The notes: generated by a model from the letters alone, not told the origin. Positions 50,110 through 59,845 are shown, counted from the stretch's first letter. The stretch is DNA of 64,000 bases from Paramicrobacterium fandaimingii (GCF_011751745.2 NZ_CP061170.1:2418001-2482000); one strand, 5' to 3'. Numbers and translations are program-made.

Positions 50110-50418
50110 CGTGAGAGGAATCAAGACTGGGAATATCGGCGGCGATGAGAGAACTCGCGTAGACGCCCGTTCGACACTTGGCGGAGCCCTGCGAACTCGC
50201 ACCTTTCCTTGGCCAGGCGTCCACGCAGGACTGAGTATTCGACGGCGTGAGCAGCATCGTTATTGCGGTTGAACAGCGTTGAGTAATGCGAGCGAGGAGC
50301 AGGGGCCTTTCACCGGACGACGAGACTATTGCGGCGATTCAGGAGCCCCACACCGCTCCAAGCCAGTGAAAGCGTACGTGTCACGGAGCCTTCGATACCG
50401 GTGAGTTCAGCGCCGGCG
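50110..50418. other. Non-coding stretch between nuclease and UDP-glucose dehydrogenase
   Basis: I see no credible gene here. Frames are short and lack ribosome sites, and no strong hairpin or long repeat is visible. GC content rises again toward 50400, which marks the return to sequence like that of the polysaccharide genes to its right. Confidence 0.5.
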
Positions 50419-51741
50419 CTAAGGGCGCGCACGGCCGTTCTTCACCTGGCGGCCGAGGCCCGCGTACTCCCAGCCGGCGTCCGCCCACGCGTCCGCGTCC
50501 AGACAGTTGCGCGCATCCACGACGATCGGGGTACGCACAACGCTGTGCACCTCGGTCGGGTCGAGATCCTTGTACTCGGGCCACTCGGTCACCACCACGA
50601 CGGCATCGGCATCGGCGAGCGCCTCCTCCGTCGAGCCGTACACCAACTGAGGATGCAGCTCACGCGAGTTCTTCATCGCCTGCGGGTCCGTGGCCACGAC
50701 GTTCGCGCCAAGTCCATTCAGCCGCACGGCCACGTCCAGCGCGGGCGAATCCCGCACGTCGTCGCTGTTCGGCTTGAACGCCAACCCAAGCACCGCCACC
50801 TTCTTCTGAAAGACGCTGCCCCCGAGCTCCTCAGTCACCAGCTCAACAACGCGTTCACGGCGACGCAGGTTGATGGCATCTACCTCTTTCAAGAAGGCGA
50901 CAGACTCACCGCGCCCGAGCTCCTCTGCTCGAGCCGTGAAGGCACGAATGTCCTTCGGCAGGCACCCTCCGCCGAAGCCGACGCCAGCGTTCAAAAACTT
51001 TCGGCCAATCCGCTTGTCGTACCCGATCGCGTCCGCGAGCTTCGTGACGTCGGCTCCCGTCACCTCGGCGATCTCCGCCATCGCGTTGATGAACGAAATC
51101 TTCGTCGCTAAGAACGCGTTCGCCGACACCTTCACCAGCTCCGCTGTAGCGAAATCCGTCACGATCACCGGGCTGCCAGCCTCAATCGCCGTCGCGTATA
51201 CCTCGTTGAGCTGGTCCACCGCGTAATCGTCACCGTCGGCGACACCGTATACCAGGCGATCCGGTTCGATGGTGTCTTTCACCGCGTATCCCTCACGCAA
51301 GAACTCCGGATTCCACACGAGGTGCGCACCGCGCGCCGCGATCGCTTCCGTGAAGCGCTCAGCGGTCCCGACCGGCACAGTCGACTTCCCTACGACGAGG
51401 TCACCCTCCGACAGGTACGGCAGAAGCCCTTCGATCGCGGCGTCTACGTAGCGCAGATCTGCGCTACCACCCGAGTGGCTCTGAGGCGTCCCGACGGCGA
51501 TGAAGTGAATGACGGCGGCGCGTGTGTCAGCCGTGTTTGTGCTGAATCGCAGCTTTCCGGATTGAATTCCCGATGTCAGCAGTTCTGGCAGACCAGGTTC
51601 GTAGATCGGCGACCGGCCCGCAGAAAGCGCATCGACCTTCACTTGATCAACGTCGATGCCCACAACGTCGTGTCCAACAGATGCCATTGCCGCTGCGTGA
51701 ACTGCCCCAAGGTAGCCGCAGCCGATGACCGAAATTCTCAT
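50419..51741 (-). CDS. ugd: UDP-glucose 6-dehydrogenase
   Basis: A 440-residue UDP-glucose/GDP-mannose dehydrogenase. The NAD loop is 'VIGCGYLGAVHAAAMASVGH', 'PQSHSGGSADLRYVDAAIEG' binds the cofactor, 'STVPVGTAERF' and 'NPEFLREGYAVKDTIEPDRL' (Glu) follow, and the catalytic Cys is in 'GVGFGGGCLPKDIRAF'. 'VLGLAFKPNSDDVRDSPALD' is in the C-terminal domain. It makes UDP-glucuronate for surface polysaccharide or a teichuronic-type polymer. It is transcribed with the glycosyltransferase genes upstream on the same strand, after a gap of 78 bases. Confidence 0.95.
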   Translation of the reverse strand: MRISVIGCGYLGAVHAAAMASVGHDVVGIDVDQVKVDALSAGRSPIYEPGLPELLTSGIQSGKLRFSTNTADTRAAVIHFIAVGTPQSHSGGSADLRYVDAAIEGLLPYLSEGDLVVGKSTVPVGTAERFTEAIAARGAHLVWNPEFLREGYAVKDTIEPDRLVYGVADGDDYAVDQLNEVYATAIEAGSPVIVTDFATAELVKVSANAFLATKISFINAMAEIAEVTGADVTKLADAIGYDKRIGRKFLNAGVGFGGGCLPKDIRAFTARAEELGRGESVAFLKEVDAINLRRRERVVELVTEELGGSVFQKKVAVLGLAFKPNSDDVRDSPALDVAVRLNGLGANVVATDPQAMKNSRELHPQLVYGSTEEALADADAVVVVTEWPEYKDLDPTEVHSVVRTPIVVDARNCLDADAWADAGWEYAGLGRQVKNGRARP

Positions 51742-51819
51742 GATGAATTCAGCGTATCGGGATTTCCCGCGTGCATACCCCGCGCCAGCACCCCACTTCT
51801 GGGATTCAGATGAGCGCCC

Positions 51820-53352
51820 TCAGCCTTTCGTGGGCAGTGCGCACAGCGCATACTGCCTCTCTCTCGTGAGTACGTCGTCGCAGTCGGAGCGCAGCTTCTC
51901 CGCGAACTCCTTCTTGCCCTCGGCGGAGCTATCCCAGTTTCGCCACAGCTCCGGAGTGCCATCCCACTTCGGCACGTCGTCCAAGACAACGCGCGACCCT
52001 GCAAGCACGATGAGCGACACGTTCGGTCCCCACGAAGTGACGATGACATCAAGATCAGCTTGGGAGATGTCGGCAGCGATCGCGCGTTGATCTGCAAGTG
52101 TCTCTCCGAACCGCGACTCGTCTGCGATCTGAACATGTCCCCACGTCTGAACGCCGAGGGTCACCACGACCACAGCCCCCGCCAGCGCTGACACAACTTG
52201 CCCGGGCACCCTCCAGCTTTTCGCTCTCCACAGCTCGCTGAGCGCCCGGATTGCCACGGCGACAATGATCGGCACGAAAACGTACATTGCGATGGCCGGG
52301 TACCTCGGCCAATTCGGCGTGTGGGTCGATGTCAGCCACCAGCCGAACCAGATAATGAGTCCAAGTACAGCGGCGATCGCGAACACGGCAGGTTCACGAT
52401 TATTCGGTCTTTCGTTATCGTCGTCGGCACGTAACCGAACAATGGCCAAAACCACGATGAACGCGACGGCAGCCACGACGATCGCGGCGCAAGCGAGCGT
52501 CGCCCAGGTTGGCGAATACCAGCCGCTCCCCAACGCTGACAGCTTCTTCAGCGGGTCGACGGGGTCGATGTTCTGGCCGCCAGAGGTAAAGAACCAATAG
52601 AACTCGTGCAGATTCTTCCAGTACCCAGCAGGCCCCAGCGCAACCAACTTCCACAGCTCGTACAGAACATTGGGCACGATAGCAACCGCTGCGCAGACCA
52701 ACACTCGACCTGCACGCCGCAGGAACGACCCTTCCGTCAGCAGGTAGAGGGCCAGTGCAATCGGGATCGCGGCCAGAGCACTTAGAAGCTTTGTCTGCAT
52801 CGCCAGTCCGATGAACAGCCCCGCCAACCACGGGCGTTTGCGCAGGACGACGAAAGCCCAGACCAGCAGAGCAGCTGCTGGCACCTCACCCAGAATGTCC
52901 ACCGGTGATTGAATCGGCGAGCCAGAGTTCCAGGTGTTCCAACCCAATGGCACACACACTGCCGCGAGCGCAGCCCACCGCCCACCAAGGCGGCCGCCCA
53001 GCAGCCACAGGCCAGCTACGAGCGCGCCGTAGAAGACGAAGACCACAAGTCGCCCACCGACGACCGGGTCAGCGCCAAGCGCAATCACCGCCGCAATCGG
53101 GAGCAAGACGACCGGGCCCGTAGAAATCCGCGGGTCGAAAGTCGAGAGCTGACTGCCGCTCAGAGCACCATCGCTTGTGTACCCGAGACCATTCACCAAG
53201 TTGAGCGGCACCGTGAGGTTGAATGCTTCGTCTTCCCAGAGACGCATGAAAAACACGCCCTGAAAGACGATCCACACTTGCGCAGCAGTTGCAAGCACCA
53301 CAACGGCCCAGAATGCAACTGTCGTCACGCGACGCCAGTTGATCCTCCTCAT
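51820..53352 (-). CDS. Membrane glycosyltransferase-like protein (GT-C fold, ArnT/PMT-like)
   Basis: A 510-residue protein with about 11 membrane segments. The first loop after helix 1 carries 'FFMRLWEDEAFNLTVPLNLV', with the acidic pair expected for the catalytic Asp of GT-C enzymes, and the C-terminal 100 residues are soluble ('LADQRAIAADISQADLDVIV', probably outside the membrane). ATG 53352 is used, and it overlaps the stop of the preceding glycosyltransferase (ATGA). A longer frame upstream is not supported. With a polyprenyl-phosphate-sugar synthase-like protein and a GtrA protein next to it, it may attach a sugar from a lipid carrier to a surface polymer. Confidence 0.8.
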   Translation of the reverse strand: MRRINWRRVTTVAFWAVVVLATAAQVWIVFQGVFFMRLWEDEAFNLTVPLNLVNGLGYTSDGALSGSQLSTFDPRISTGPVVLLPIAAVIALGADPVVGGRLVVFVFYGALVAGLWLLGGRLGGRWAALAAVCVPLGWNTWNSGSPIQSPVDILGEVPAAALLVWAFVVLRKRPWLAGLFIGLAMQTKLLSALAAIPIALALYLLTEGSFLRRAGRVLVCAAVAIVPNVLYELWKLVALGPAGYWKNLHEFYWFFTSGGQNIDPVDPLKKLSALGSGWYSPTWATLACAAIVVAAVAFIVVLAIVRLRADDDNERPNNREPAVFAIAAVLGLIIWFGWWLTSTHTPNWPRYPAIAMYVFVPIIVAVAIRALSELWRAKSWRVPGQVVSALAGAVVVVTLGVQTWGHVQIADESRFGETLADQRAIAADISQADLDVIVTSWGPNVSLIVLAGSRVVLDDVPKWDGTPELWRNWDSSAEGKKEFAEKLRSDCDDVLTRERQYALCALPTKG

Positions 53353-54140
53353 GACGAGAACACTCCCCCGTGACGCGCAGGTGCACCAGGACGCAGGCTC
53401 ACGTTCCACACCTCGCGCGCGGCAGCAGAGATGAACGCTCGAAGTCGCTTCGGCGGCACGAACGCCGCCGTGCGGTTCTTCCCCCACATGGTCCCGTGCG
53501 CCGAATCTCCCCGCCGGGGAATACTTCTGACCCGCGCGTAGGCGACTCCCATTCCACTCCGCTTTTCCGCCAGCGAGAAATGCACATGGGGAACGCTCGC
53601 GTTCTCAGGGACGAGGGCAAGGAGAAAGCGAAGAGCGCTCGGCCGGTACACGCGAAGTGGTGTGTTCACATCCGGCACTCGCGATCCCGCGGCGAGCGCT
53701 ACAGCCGCGCCAACGAGCGCGGTGATCACCTGCCGATACCACGGGTCCATGCGGCCGTGACGAACGCCGTGAAGCACATCAACGCCGAGCTCCTCGTGAG
53801 CAGCGATCAGTCGCGGAAACTCCTGGCCCAGAAACTGTCCGTCACCATCGACATGCACGACAACATCCGGGTTCAGCTCCAGGCCGGCCCGATACGCCGC
53901 CAGCGCCGTCGGCCCGTGTCCCTGGTTGCGCACAGACGTGATGCCGATCAGCTCGGGCATGGCCTCGCCTAAGCTAGCCAGCAGCTCCGCTGTACCATCA
54001 GTCGAACGATCGTTGACGACCACGATGGAGAGTTTGTCGACAGCGGGTGAGACGTGCGCGACGATCTCTGTCAGAAAGGCTTCCAGCCCGTCAGACTCGT
54101 TGTACGCAGGCATGACGATGGCGACGTGTCTGCGAGGCAC
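53349..54140 (-). CDS. Glycosyltransferase family 2 (polyprenyl-phosphate sugar synthase-like)
   Basis: A 263-residue GT2 enzyme: 'VAIVMPAYNESDGLEAFLTE' opens the GT-A fold, 'IVVVNDRSTDGTAELLAS' and 'VRNQGHGPTALAAYRAGLEL' follow, and 'VVHVDGDGQFLGQEFPRLIA' carries the D-x-D metal site. GTG 54140 is chosen because GGGAGGG lies just before it; TTG 54155 is an alternative. No membrane tail is seen. The proteins most like it make dolichyl- or undecaprenyl-phosphate hexose. It overlaps the GT-C gene by four bases and is divergent from gtrA. Confidence 0.88.
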   Translation of the reverse strand: MPRRHVAIVMPAYNESDGLEAFLTEIVAHVSPAVDKLSIVVVNDRSTDGTAELLASLGEAMPELIGITSVRNQGHGPTALAAYRAGLELNPDVVVHVDGDGQFLGQEFPRLIAAHEELGVDVLHGVRHGRMDPWYRQVITALVGAAVALAAGSRVPDVNTPLRVYRPSALRFLLALVPENASVPHVHFSLAEKRSGMGVAYARVRSIPRRGDSAHGTMWGKNRTAAFVPPKRLRAFISAAAREVWNVSLRPGAPARHGGVFSS

Positions 54141-54191
54141 GAACCCTCCCGGCAATCAATGTGAACGGACTAGTAGTAGCGTAGTCGAGCC

Positions 54192-54662
54192 ATGACACAT
54201 CATCCGCGCCTCCGCCGTCTCATCGGGCTCAGCTCACGGTTTCTGACGATCGGAGCGCTCTCAACCGTGATTGAGATCGCAGCCTTCAACATTCTTCTCT
54301 ATGGGCTGCACGTTGACGGAGTGTGGTCGAAGATCTTCGCGTCACTCATCGCGCTCGTGAACGCGTACTTCGGCAACCGCGAGTGGACTTTCAAACATCG
54401 TGGCAAACACGGTCGCGTCCTCGAAGTCGTGCTTTTCCTCATCGTCAACGGCATTTGCACTCTGATGGGCGCGGGGATCGTCGGGGTGGGCCTGTGGACT
54501 TTCCCGGACGCTGGCCCGCTCGTCGTGAACATCATCAACCTGTTCAGCATCGGCATCGTCGTTATCGCGCGCTTTCTGCTGTACCACTTCATCGTCTTCC
54601 GCGGTGTGCGGCCAAGTCACACCGCCGAGCACGAACTGCGGTCGACCAACAACGACGAGTAG
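54192..54662 (+). CDS. GtrA family membrane protein
   Basis: A 156-residue protein with four membrane helices: 'FLTIGALSTVIEIAAFNILL', 'IFASLIALVNAYFGNREWTF', 'VLFLIVNGICTLMGAGIVGV' and 'LFSIGIVVIARFLLYHFIVF'. The motif N-A-Y-F-x-N-R-x-W-T-F is diagnostic for GtrA. GtrA proteins are thought to flip a polyprenyl-phosphate sugar across the membrane. It stands next to a GT2 and a GT-C gene, the three parts of a gtr-type glucosylation set. It ends nine bases before the convergent DUF4012 gene. Confidence 0.92.
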   Translation: MTHHPRLRRLIGLSSRFLTIGALSTVIEIAAFNILLYGLHVDGVWSKIFASLIALVNAYFGNREWTFKHRGKHGRVLEVVLFLIVNGICTLMGAGIVGVGLWTFPDAGPLVVNIINLFSIGIVVIARFLLYHFIVFRGVRPSHTAEHELRSTNNDE

Positions 54663-54671
54663 GTCGTCGAG

Positions 54672-56489
54672 CTATTCGTCCTCTTCGGGCTTGCACCCGG
54701 TGATCGTCACCGGAGTGTCCCGCACCATGGGAGTCGTGTCGATACCGAACTCGCCGTACTCCTGGTCCGGTGTCCCCGTCATCGTGTACGAAACAGTGAC
54801 CGACTCACCTGGCTTGAGCACATAATTCAGGCGCACAACCGGTCGCCCGTCAATCTCTCCCGTCGCCTTGGCCGAGTACTCCTTACCGTTCACGGTCCAA
54901 GAATCAATCGACGCTCCGACCGGTCCGTAGACGATGAAGTCTGTCGCGATGTCGCCGGGTTTGTAGTGCACCCCTGTGATGTAGGCCGGCAGCGTGCTCG
55001 CTTCTTCCCGAGATATCGAATTTGTCAGCGTGACGTCAGTTTTAAACGTGGGCGATTCGCCGTTCGAAACGTCACACTGATTCGTGCTCGCGCTGATCTT
55101 CGCGTCGACGTAGTAGTCCATCTTCGAGCCAGTCGTGTCGTTGAAGTACACGCCGACCGTCGTCTTCTTCGAGTTGTCGGCAGGCAATACCCCTTGAAGG
55201 GCGGTCCCCTCTATCGCACCAGCCAGGTCTTCGTGCGGGCTCCACATCATGAGCCGACCCTCGTTCGCAGACATCACGAGCGCGCTCACCATCGCTTTCG
55301 GGACGCCGTTTCCCGCGGTAAGTGCATCGAAGACGGATGCCGCTGCCGCGGCGAAGAATGCATCTGACTCTGCGCCGCCTGGGTACCTAAAGTAGGCCTC
55401 GTTGAGCAGGAGCGAAACGGCGTTGTCTGCAGTTAGCGTGTCGCCGGTTGGCATTCCGACAGGACCAGTCGCTTTGAGCAGGTAGCTGAGCCCGACTGGA
55501 TCGAACGAGATGATGCCGTCAAGTGGCGTATCGAATTCTTCGTTCCAGAACGCTTCCATCAAAGCCGCAGTAGTTGGAAAATCTGGCGTACTTGTGATGT
55601 TCGGAATGTACTTTCCGATGATGTCCGAATAGACCTTTTCCACATTCGGATCGAGTTCCATTACAGGCTCACGGGTCCATGAGTTTTGAAAATCTCCACT
55701 GGAAGCCTGCTGGGCGATTTCGATCGCGCCGTCCTCAACGTGGATGAGAACCATTGCAGCTGGGTTACCCCCCGCAGCGCGCACTTCGGAATTACCTTGG
55801 AAAATCATCAAGTAGTTGCGTGGTTCTTCTGCACCGAGCGCCGAAGGGAGCACCGCAACCGGAACACGGAGCTGTTCCAGGGCCGTGTCCGCCTTGCCCA
55901 GTGCAGTCTCCAGTTTGGCAATACCGCTCGAGACTTCGTCAATCAACGCGTCGCGCGGCACATCGGCCAGCTTCTTCTGCGCACTGTTGATGGAATCTGC
56001 AGTTGAGTCAATGAAGGGTAAGAGATCCGCAATCGCGTCGACGTCGATGCGCCCGTCCACGGGCTGCAGCGCCTCGATCGACAACTTCGTTGCTGGTTCC
56101 AACGCATCAACCGCTAGGTCGTCGACGGTTTCCGCCACGACCCTTACGGCTTTGAGGTTATTGCCGATAAAGGGGATTGCTTCCGCAAGATGCCAAAGGT
56201 CACCCGTCGTCTGCGCGCGCGCCGCGCTCGTATGCTCTCGCAGGCTCGCGGCTGTTTCGGCCGCTGCTTCAGTATCACCGTCAAGAATCTGCTGCTGCAC
56301 TTGCGAAGCGAGTGGCAATGCGGCCTGAAGCTCGTCCTTGGCGTCGGTTACTTGGGGAATCAGTTTCGATGCGACGACGACGCCAGCTATTCCGACGACG
56401 AGGAGCAATCCGAATACTCCTACTGGAATCCAGAAACGGTAGCTCTTCAGCAGCGGTCTCATTTTTTTACCGCGCGCGCGTATTCCCAC
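54672..56489 (-). CDS. DUF4012 domain protein, single-span, extracellular
   Basis: A 605-residue DUF4012 protein. A basic start (GIRARGKKMRPLLKSYRFW) precedes one hydrophobic helix ('IPVGVFGLLLVVGIAGVVVA'), then a coiled helical region (residues about 45-200), and the family core 'YLMIFQGNSEVRAAGGNPAA'. The C-terminal part is beta-rich with 'YVLKPGESVTVSYTMTGTPD'. GTG 56489 is given as start; ATG 56462 is also possible. DUF4012 genes go with surface-glycan loci in actinobacteria; their function is unknown, but an R-G-G-x-P-like motif resembles LytR-type proteins that attach polymer to the wall (inference). Confidence 0.85.
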   Translation of the reverse strand: MGIRARGKKMRPLLKSYRFWIPVGVFGLLLVVGIAGVVVASKLIPQVTDAKDELQAALPLASQVQQQILDGDTEAAAETAASLREHTSAARAQTTGDLWHLAEAIPFIGNNLKAVRVVAETVDDLAVDALEPATKLSIEALQPVDGRIDVDAIADLLPFIDSTADSINSAQKKLADVPRDALIDEVSSGIAKLETALGKADTALEQLRVPVAVLPSALGAEEPRNYLMIFQGNSEVRAAGGNPAAMVLIHVEDGAIEIAQQASSGDFQNSWTREPVMELDPNVEKVYSDIIGKYIPNITSTPDFPTTAALMEAFWNEEFDTPLDGIISFDPVGLSYLLKATGPVGMPTGDTLTADNAVSLLLNEAYFRYPGGAESDAFFAAAAASVFDALTAGNGVPKAMVSALVMSANEGRLMMWSPHEDLAGAIEGTALQGVLPADNSKKTTVGVYFNDTTGSKMDYYVDAKISASTNQCDVSNGESPTFKTDVTLTNSISREEASTLPAYITGVHYKPGDIATDFIVYGPVGASIDSWTVNGKEYSAKATGEIDGRPVVRLNYVLKPGESVTVSYTMTGTPDQEYGEFGIDTTPMVRDTPVTITGCKPEEDE

Positions 56490-56638
56490 AGCACAATCAA
56501 ACCATGCCCTTACGAATGAAGGTGAATCTCAGCGTGAATCAGCCTCGGTTTGCAGGTGGGTGTGATCTAACAAGGAGAGAATTTGGTCATCTCAGACTTA
56601 AACCGTGAGCGCAACACTCTGATCCAAAGAGGTATGAC

Positions 56639-57393
56639 TTGGCCAAGATTGGTCGCCCTAGGCTGCCGGATTCAGAACGCCGTAAGGCCTGGGAGTTATG
56701 GAAATCGGGCCGCTCTTTCAGCTCAACCTCACGTGTGATGGGAGTGCTGCCGGGGTCCTTGTTCGCGATCCACAAGCCCCGCGGCGGAATCTACTACCCA
56801 CAGCCGCATGCCAGCGCGAGTTCTCTGACGTTCACGGAGCGCGAAGAGATCTCACATGGAATCGCGGTGGGCAGGAGCATCCGCTGCATCGCGGCGAGCT
56901 TGAGTCGGTCACCGGCGACGATTAGTCGAGAGACCAACCGAAACAAGGGCCGGAAGAAGTACCGCGCTCTTGATGCCGACGACAGAGCTGCCCGGCGAGG
57001 GCACGACCGCAGAAGCTGAAGCTGCAGACGAACCTTGTGCTGCGCGGCTATGTCTCCGTCCGCCTTGCCCGTTGCTGGTCACCGGAACAAGTCGCCAGAA
57101 CGCTTCGCCGTGACTACCTGGCGGGTTCCACCATGCAGATCAGCCACGAGGCGGTTTATCACGCCGTATATCTCAATAGCGTCTGTGACGCGCTGCCGCA
57201 GAAGATCCATCAACGCTTACGACGGCACCAGCCGATCCGTCACGGCAAGCACCACACGCCTCGGGCCGGTGGCGGTCCCAGATCAAGAACGCCCGGCCGA
57301 TCGGCGAGCGTCGCCTCGAGGCAAACTATCGCACCGCATTCGGGCACGTCGAAGGTGACCTCATACTGGGCGCCGACACGACGCAGGTGGCAA
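56639..57393 (+). mobile_element. Decayed IS30-family transposase
   Basis: The first frame (56639-57019) has 'LTFTEREEISHGIAVGRSIR' and 'SPATISRETNRNKGRKKYRA', the IS30 N-terminal helix-turn-helix. A frameshift near 57000 leads to 'CWSPEQVARTLRRDYLAG' and 'ISHEAVYHAVYLNSVCDALP' (57037 on), and another near 57265 to 'GHVEGDLILGADTTQVA', the start of the DDE domain. It then breaks off at about 57393 where an IS110-like fragment begins in opposite direction. No inverted repeats were found. The element is dead. Confidence 0.8.
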
Positions 57394-57395
57394 CG

Positions 57396-57794
57396 TCAGA
57401 TGTCGGTTACCGTGGCGGTTGCACGGTGTTCCCGGAGGATGCTTGCATAGGGGCAGCGCCGGCGAGGGAGGCGAATGCGGCTTCGGAACGGAAGCTGCCG
57501 TGGCGCAAATTGGGCGCAAGAATGATTCCCGTGGTGGCTGGCCCAAACCCGGCTGGGCTTGGCTTGAGCTTGCCTTCGGGGTGGTTTCACTTCGACGACT
57601 GTGATGCCCGCAGCGAGGACGAGGTCACCTGTGTTGATCTGAACCCAGCTAATCGCTCGGCGCATTGCGGCGACGGTGACGGGGAAGCACTTGCTATCGA
57701 CGTGAACTCCTGTTCGCGCATTGACGATCACATACGTGTGAGTGCGAGCGCGAGCATCGATGCCCACGACATACTCGTACGCTTCTGTCACCAT
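57396..57794 (-). mobile_element. IS110-family transposase fragment
   Basis: From ATG 57794 the minus strand gives 'YEYVVGIDARARTHTYVIVN', the first part of the IS110 DEDD domain, and 'VTVAAMRRAISWVQINTGDL'. After that a deletion joins it to 'VVEVKPPRRQAQAKPSRVW' and an unrelated tail. The C-terminal domain is missing. It interrupts the IS30 remnant, so it arrived later. Confidence 0.65.
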
Positions 57795-58102
57795 TGTCAG
57801 GACGGTGATTCTCCAATCCAGTTGAACGCCGTTACCGTGGCATCGGCCTGGAAGTGGTCTTGTCAGGCAGTTCTCTAATGAGGCACGCAACCGTACGGTT
57901 GCGCCCAACCTTTTATCAGGCCGAGGCAAGAGGCCAGGCCGAGGCCGCTCTCAACGACGAACAATTCTTTTGCAAGACACGTGAAGTGACCCACGGTCAG
58001 AATGCGGCAGAGTCACATCGTTAGAGAGCGGCACCAATCCTGCCAGCGGGTAAAAGACCTACCAATAACCATTAGAGGATGCGGCATCAAACCTGCGGCG
58101 CT
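57795..58102. other. Non-coding remnant sequence between IS scars and acetyltransferase gene
   Basis: No gene is supported. The AGGCCGAGGC motif is repeated near 57920-57950. The composition changes from GC-rich to AT-rich at about 58020, the edge of the polysaccharide block. Confidence 0.5.
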
Positions 58103-58726
58103 TCAAATGTCGAATCGATTCCCAATATTCCTAAGGTCACCTTGCTTTACAACGGCATTGGGCGGCACAATGCCCGAGACAACAGACATCGGATGCACGA
58201 GAGCGGAGCGCCCGATGCGTGACCCGCCAAGTATCACGCACCTTGAAGTGACCCACACGCCATCGTCAATAATTATTCTGCGTGCAACAAGTCCCATATC
58301 ACTTCTGTGTTTGTGGCTTCCAGTGGTCAAGAACGTATCCTGCGAGATCACGACATCGTTGCCGATGTATATATGTTCTTGATTGTGGATCCACACGTCC
58401 TCCCCAATCCAAGCGCGGTCACCGATGTGAAGCTTCCACGGAAACTTCACGCGTGTTCCAGGTCGGAAAATGACCTCCCTGCCAATCCTTGCCCCAAACA
58501 GTCTCAATGCTGCAATTCTAAGGCGTGAGCTCGCTTGCCATGGGTTTCGAATTAATATCAACTCGCAACAAGCCCATAAATACACCACCCAGGAGCTACG
58601 ATCCCAAGCTGCCTTCTCGCCGGGAGCATTTGACAGGTCAATAACGGGAACGGCCTTTTGCTTCATGTCAACCATGTTTCCTTTCGGCGCGACTACGTGT
58701 CGACGTGCTTCTAAGTCATTCATCAT
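58103..58726 (-). CDS. WcaF-type O-acetyltransferase (left-handed beta-helix)
   Basis: A 207-residue hexapeptide-repeat acyltransferase. 'VVYLWACCELILIRNPWQAS' precedes the repeats; 'LFGARIGREVIFRPGTRVKF', 'HIGDRAWIGEDVWIHNQEHI', 'YIGNDVVISQDTFLTTGSHK' and 'RRIIIDDGVWVTSRCVILGG' build the beta-helix with the catalytic His in the HK segment. It is close in layout to WcaF of colanic acid synthesis and should acetylate a sugar of the surface polymer. The start touches the stop of the preceding glycosyltransferase gene, so it is in the operon. Confidence 0.9.
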   Translation of the reverse strand: MMNDLEARRHVVAPKGNMVDMKQKAVPVIDLSNAPGEKAAWDRSSWVVYLWACCELILIRNPWQASSRLRIAALRLFGARIGREVIFRPGTRVKFPWKLHIGDRAWIGEDVWIHNQEHIYIGNDVVISQDTFLTTGSHKHRSDMGLVARRIIIDDGVWVTSRCVILGGSRIGRSALVHPMSVVSGIVPPNAVVKQGDLRNIGNRFDI

Positions 58727-59845
58727 TCAGTCTCTTCGTTCAACGACGTCAAGGATTCCGTCGCTGAAGGCTTTGACCATGTGCTCGAGAGAGGGCGTTC
58801 CTGATTTCGCACGGCAGGCCATTCTCAGGTCGGTCAGACTTTCATCGTGAATTTGATTGCGAAGCGTGACCGCGAACTTCTGCGGGTCGTTGGGGAGAAG
58901 CAACGAGTCAGTACCTATTTCGAGATACTCATTTTCAGGAGCGTGGAAAGGCCAATCCGTTGTGAGAATCGGCAAACCAAGTACGAAAGATTCCGGGGCG
59001 ATCAAGCCTATTCGGCCAGGGTTGATCAGCAGTTGGGAGACTTTGGACATCTTTGCTTTTAGGATCGAGTCGACTCTCCCGAGCATTCGCACTTGTCCAC
59101 GCTTCGACGCTGCGTCTAACATCCACGAGTCTTTGCCCAGCCCACCAACTAACAGCAATATCTTGCGGTCAATCTTCCAGAGTTCGTCGAGCACATCTCC
59201 GACAAATTTGACTCGTTTAGAGCTGTCAAGGCTGCCGATCATAGAGACTGTGAGTTCCGGGTGTGGAACATCTAACTCGAGTTGAACCGCATCAGTAGAT
59301 ATCGATCTTGCCGTCTCAACAGCTTGTTGTAGTTCGTTCAAATCTATCGTATTCATCAAGGTAACGATCTTGTCTGGAGACAATCCCTTACTGATGGCTT
59401 CGCGCGCTCCGCCATGCGTGTACGCAAACGTTAGTCGGCTTCTTCGCATCTGCCAGACTTTTATCGTCTCACTCAGTTTATTCGGATGACTAGTGTAAGA
59501 CTTGACATGCCCCCAGGTTATGGTGCGCCCCGGCTTGCACCATAAAGTCACTAATGAATCGATGGACGTGCTGGATAGTTCAACTACGTAATAGTCCGCT
59601 TTCCGCCATGATTTCCAGCTTGAATGCCACCGAAGTCTTTTGCCTGCTATCGAGAGCTCATGTGTAGTGCGCGCTTTCAGCCACGACGGAGATTTCGCGT
59701 CGCCCCTTACCGCCGCGTCGCCTGTAGGGGTTCCAGACACGACGAAACATTCGTGCCCATTTGCTTTCAACTCTGCGATTACTCTCTCAAAGAATGCGAT
59801 CCGATAGCTTGGAACATACGGTTGGACAATCGCAATGCGAGTCAT
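58727..59845 (-). CDS. Glycosyltransferase family 4-like
   Basis: A 372-residue GT-B-fold glycosyltransferase. 'TRIAIVQPYVPSYRIAFFER' opens the N-terminal domain, 'VSMIGSLDSSKRVKFVGDVL' the C-terminal nucleotide-sugar domain, and 'LLINPGRIGLIAPESFVLGL' corresponds to the E-x7-E-type loop. ATG 59845 is used because GAGG is five bases upstream. AT-richer codons than in the catabolic regions suggest foreign origin. The donor and acceptor sugars cannot be read from sequence. Confidence 0.85.
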   Translation of the reverse strand: MTRIAIVQPYVPSYRIAFFERVIAELKANGHECFVVSGTPTGDAAVRGDAKSPSWLKARTTHELSIAGKRLRWHSSWKSWRKADYYVVELSSTSIDSLVTLWCKPGRTITWGHVKSYTSHPNKLSETIKVWQMRRSRLTFAYTHGGAREAISKGLSPDKIVTLMNTIDLNELQQAVETARSISTDAVQLELDVPHPELTVSMIGSLDSSKRVKFVGDVLDELWKIDRKILLLVGGLGKDSWMLDAASKRGQVRMLGRVDSILKAKMSKVSQLLINPGRIGLIAPESFVLGLPILTTDWPFHAPENEYLEIGTDSLLLPNDPQKFAVTLRNQIHDESLTDLRMACRAKSGTPSLEHMVKAFSDGILDVVERRD

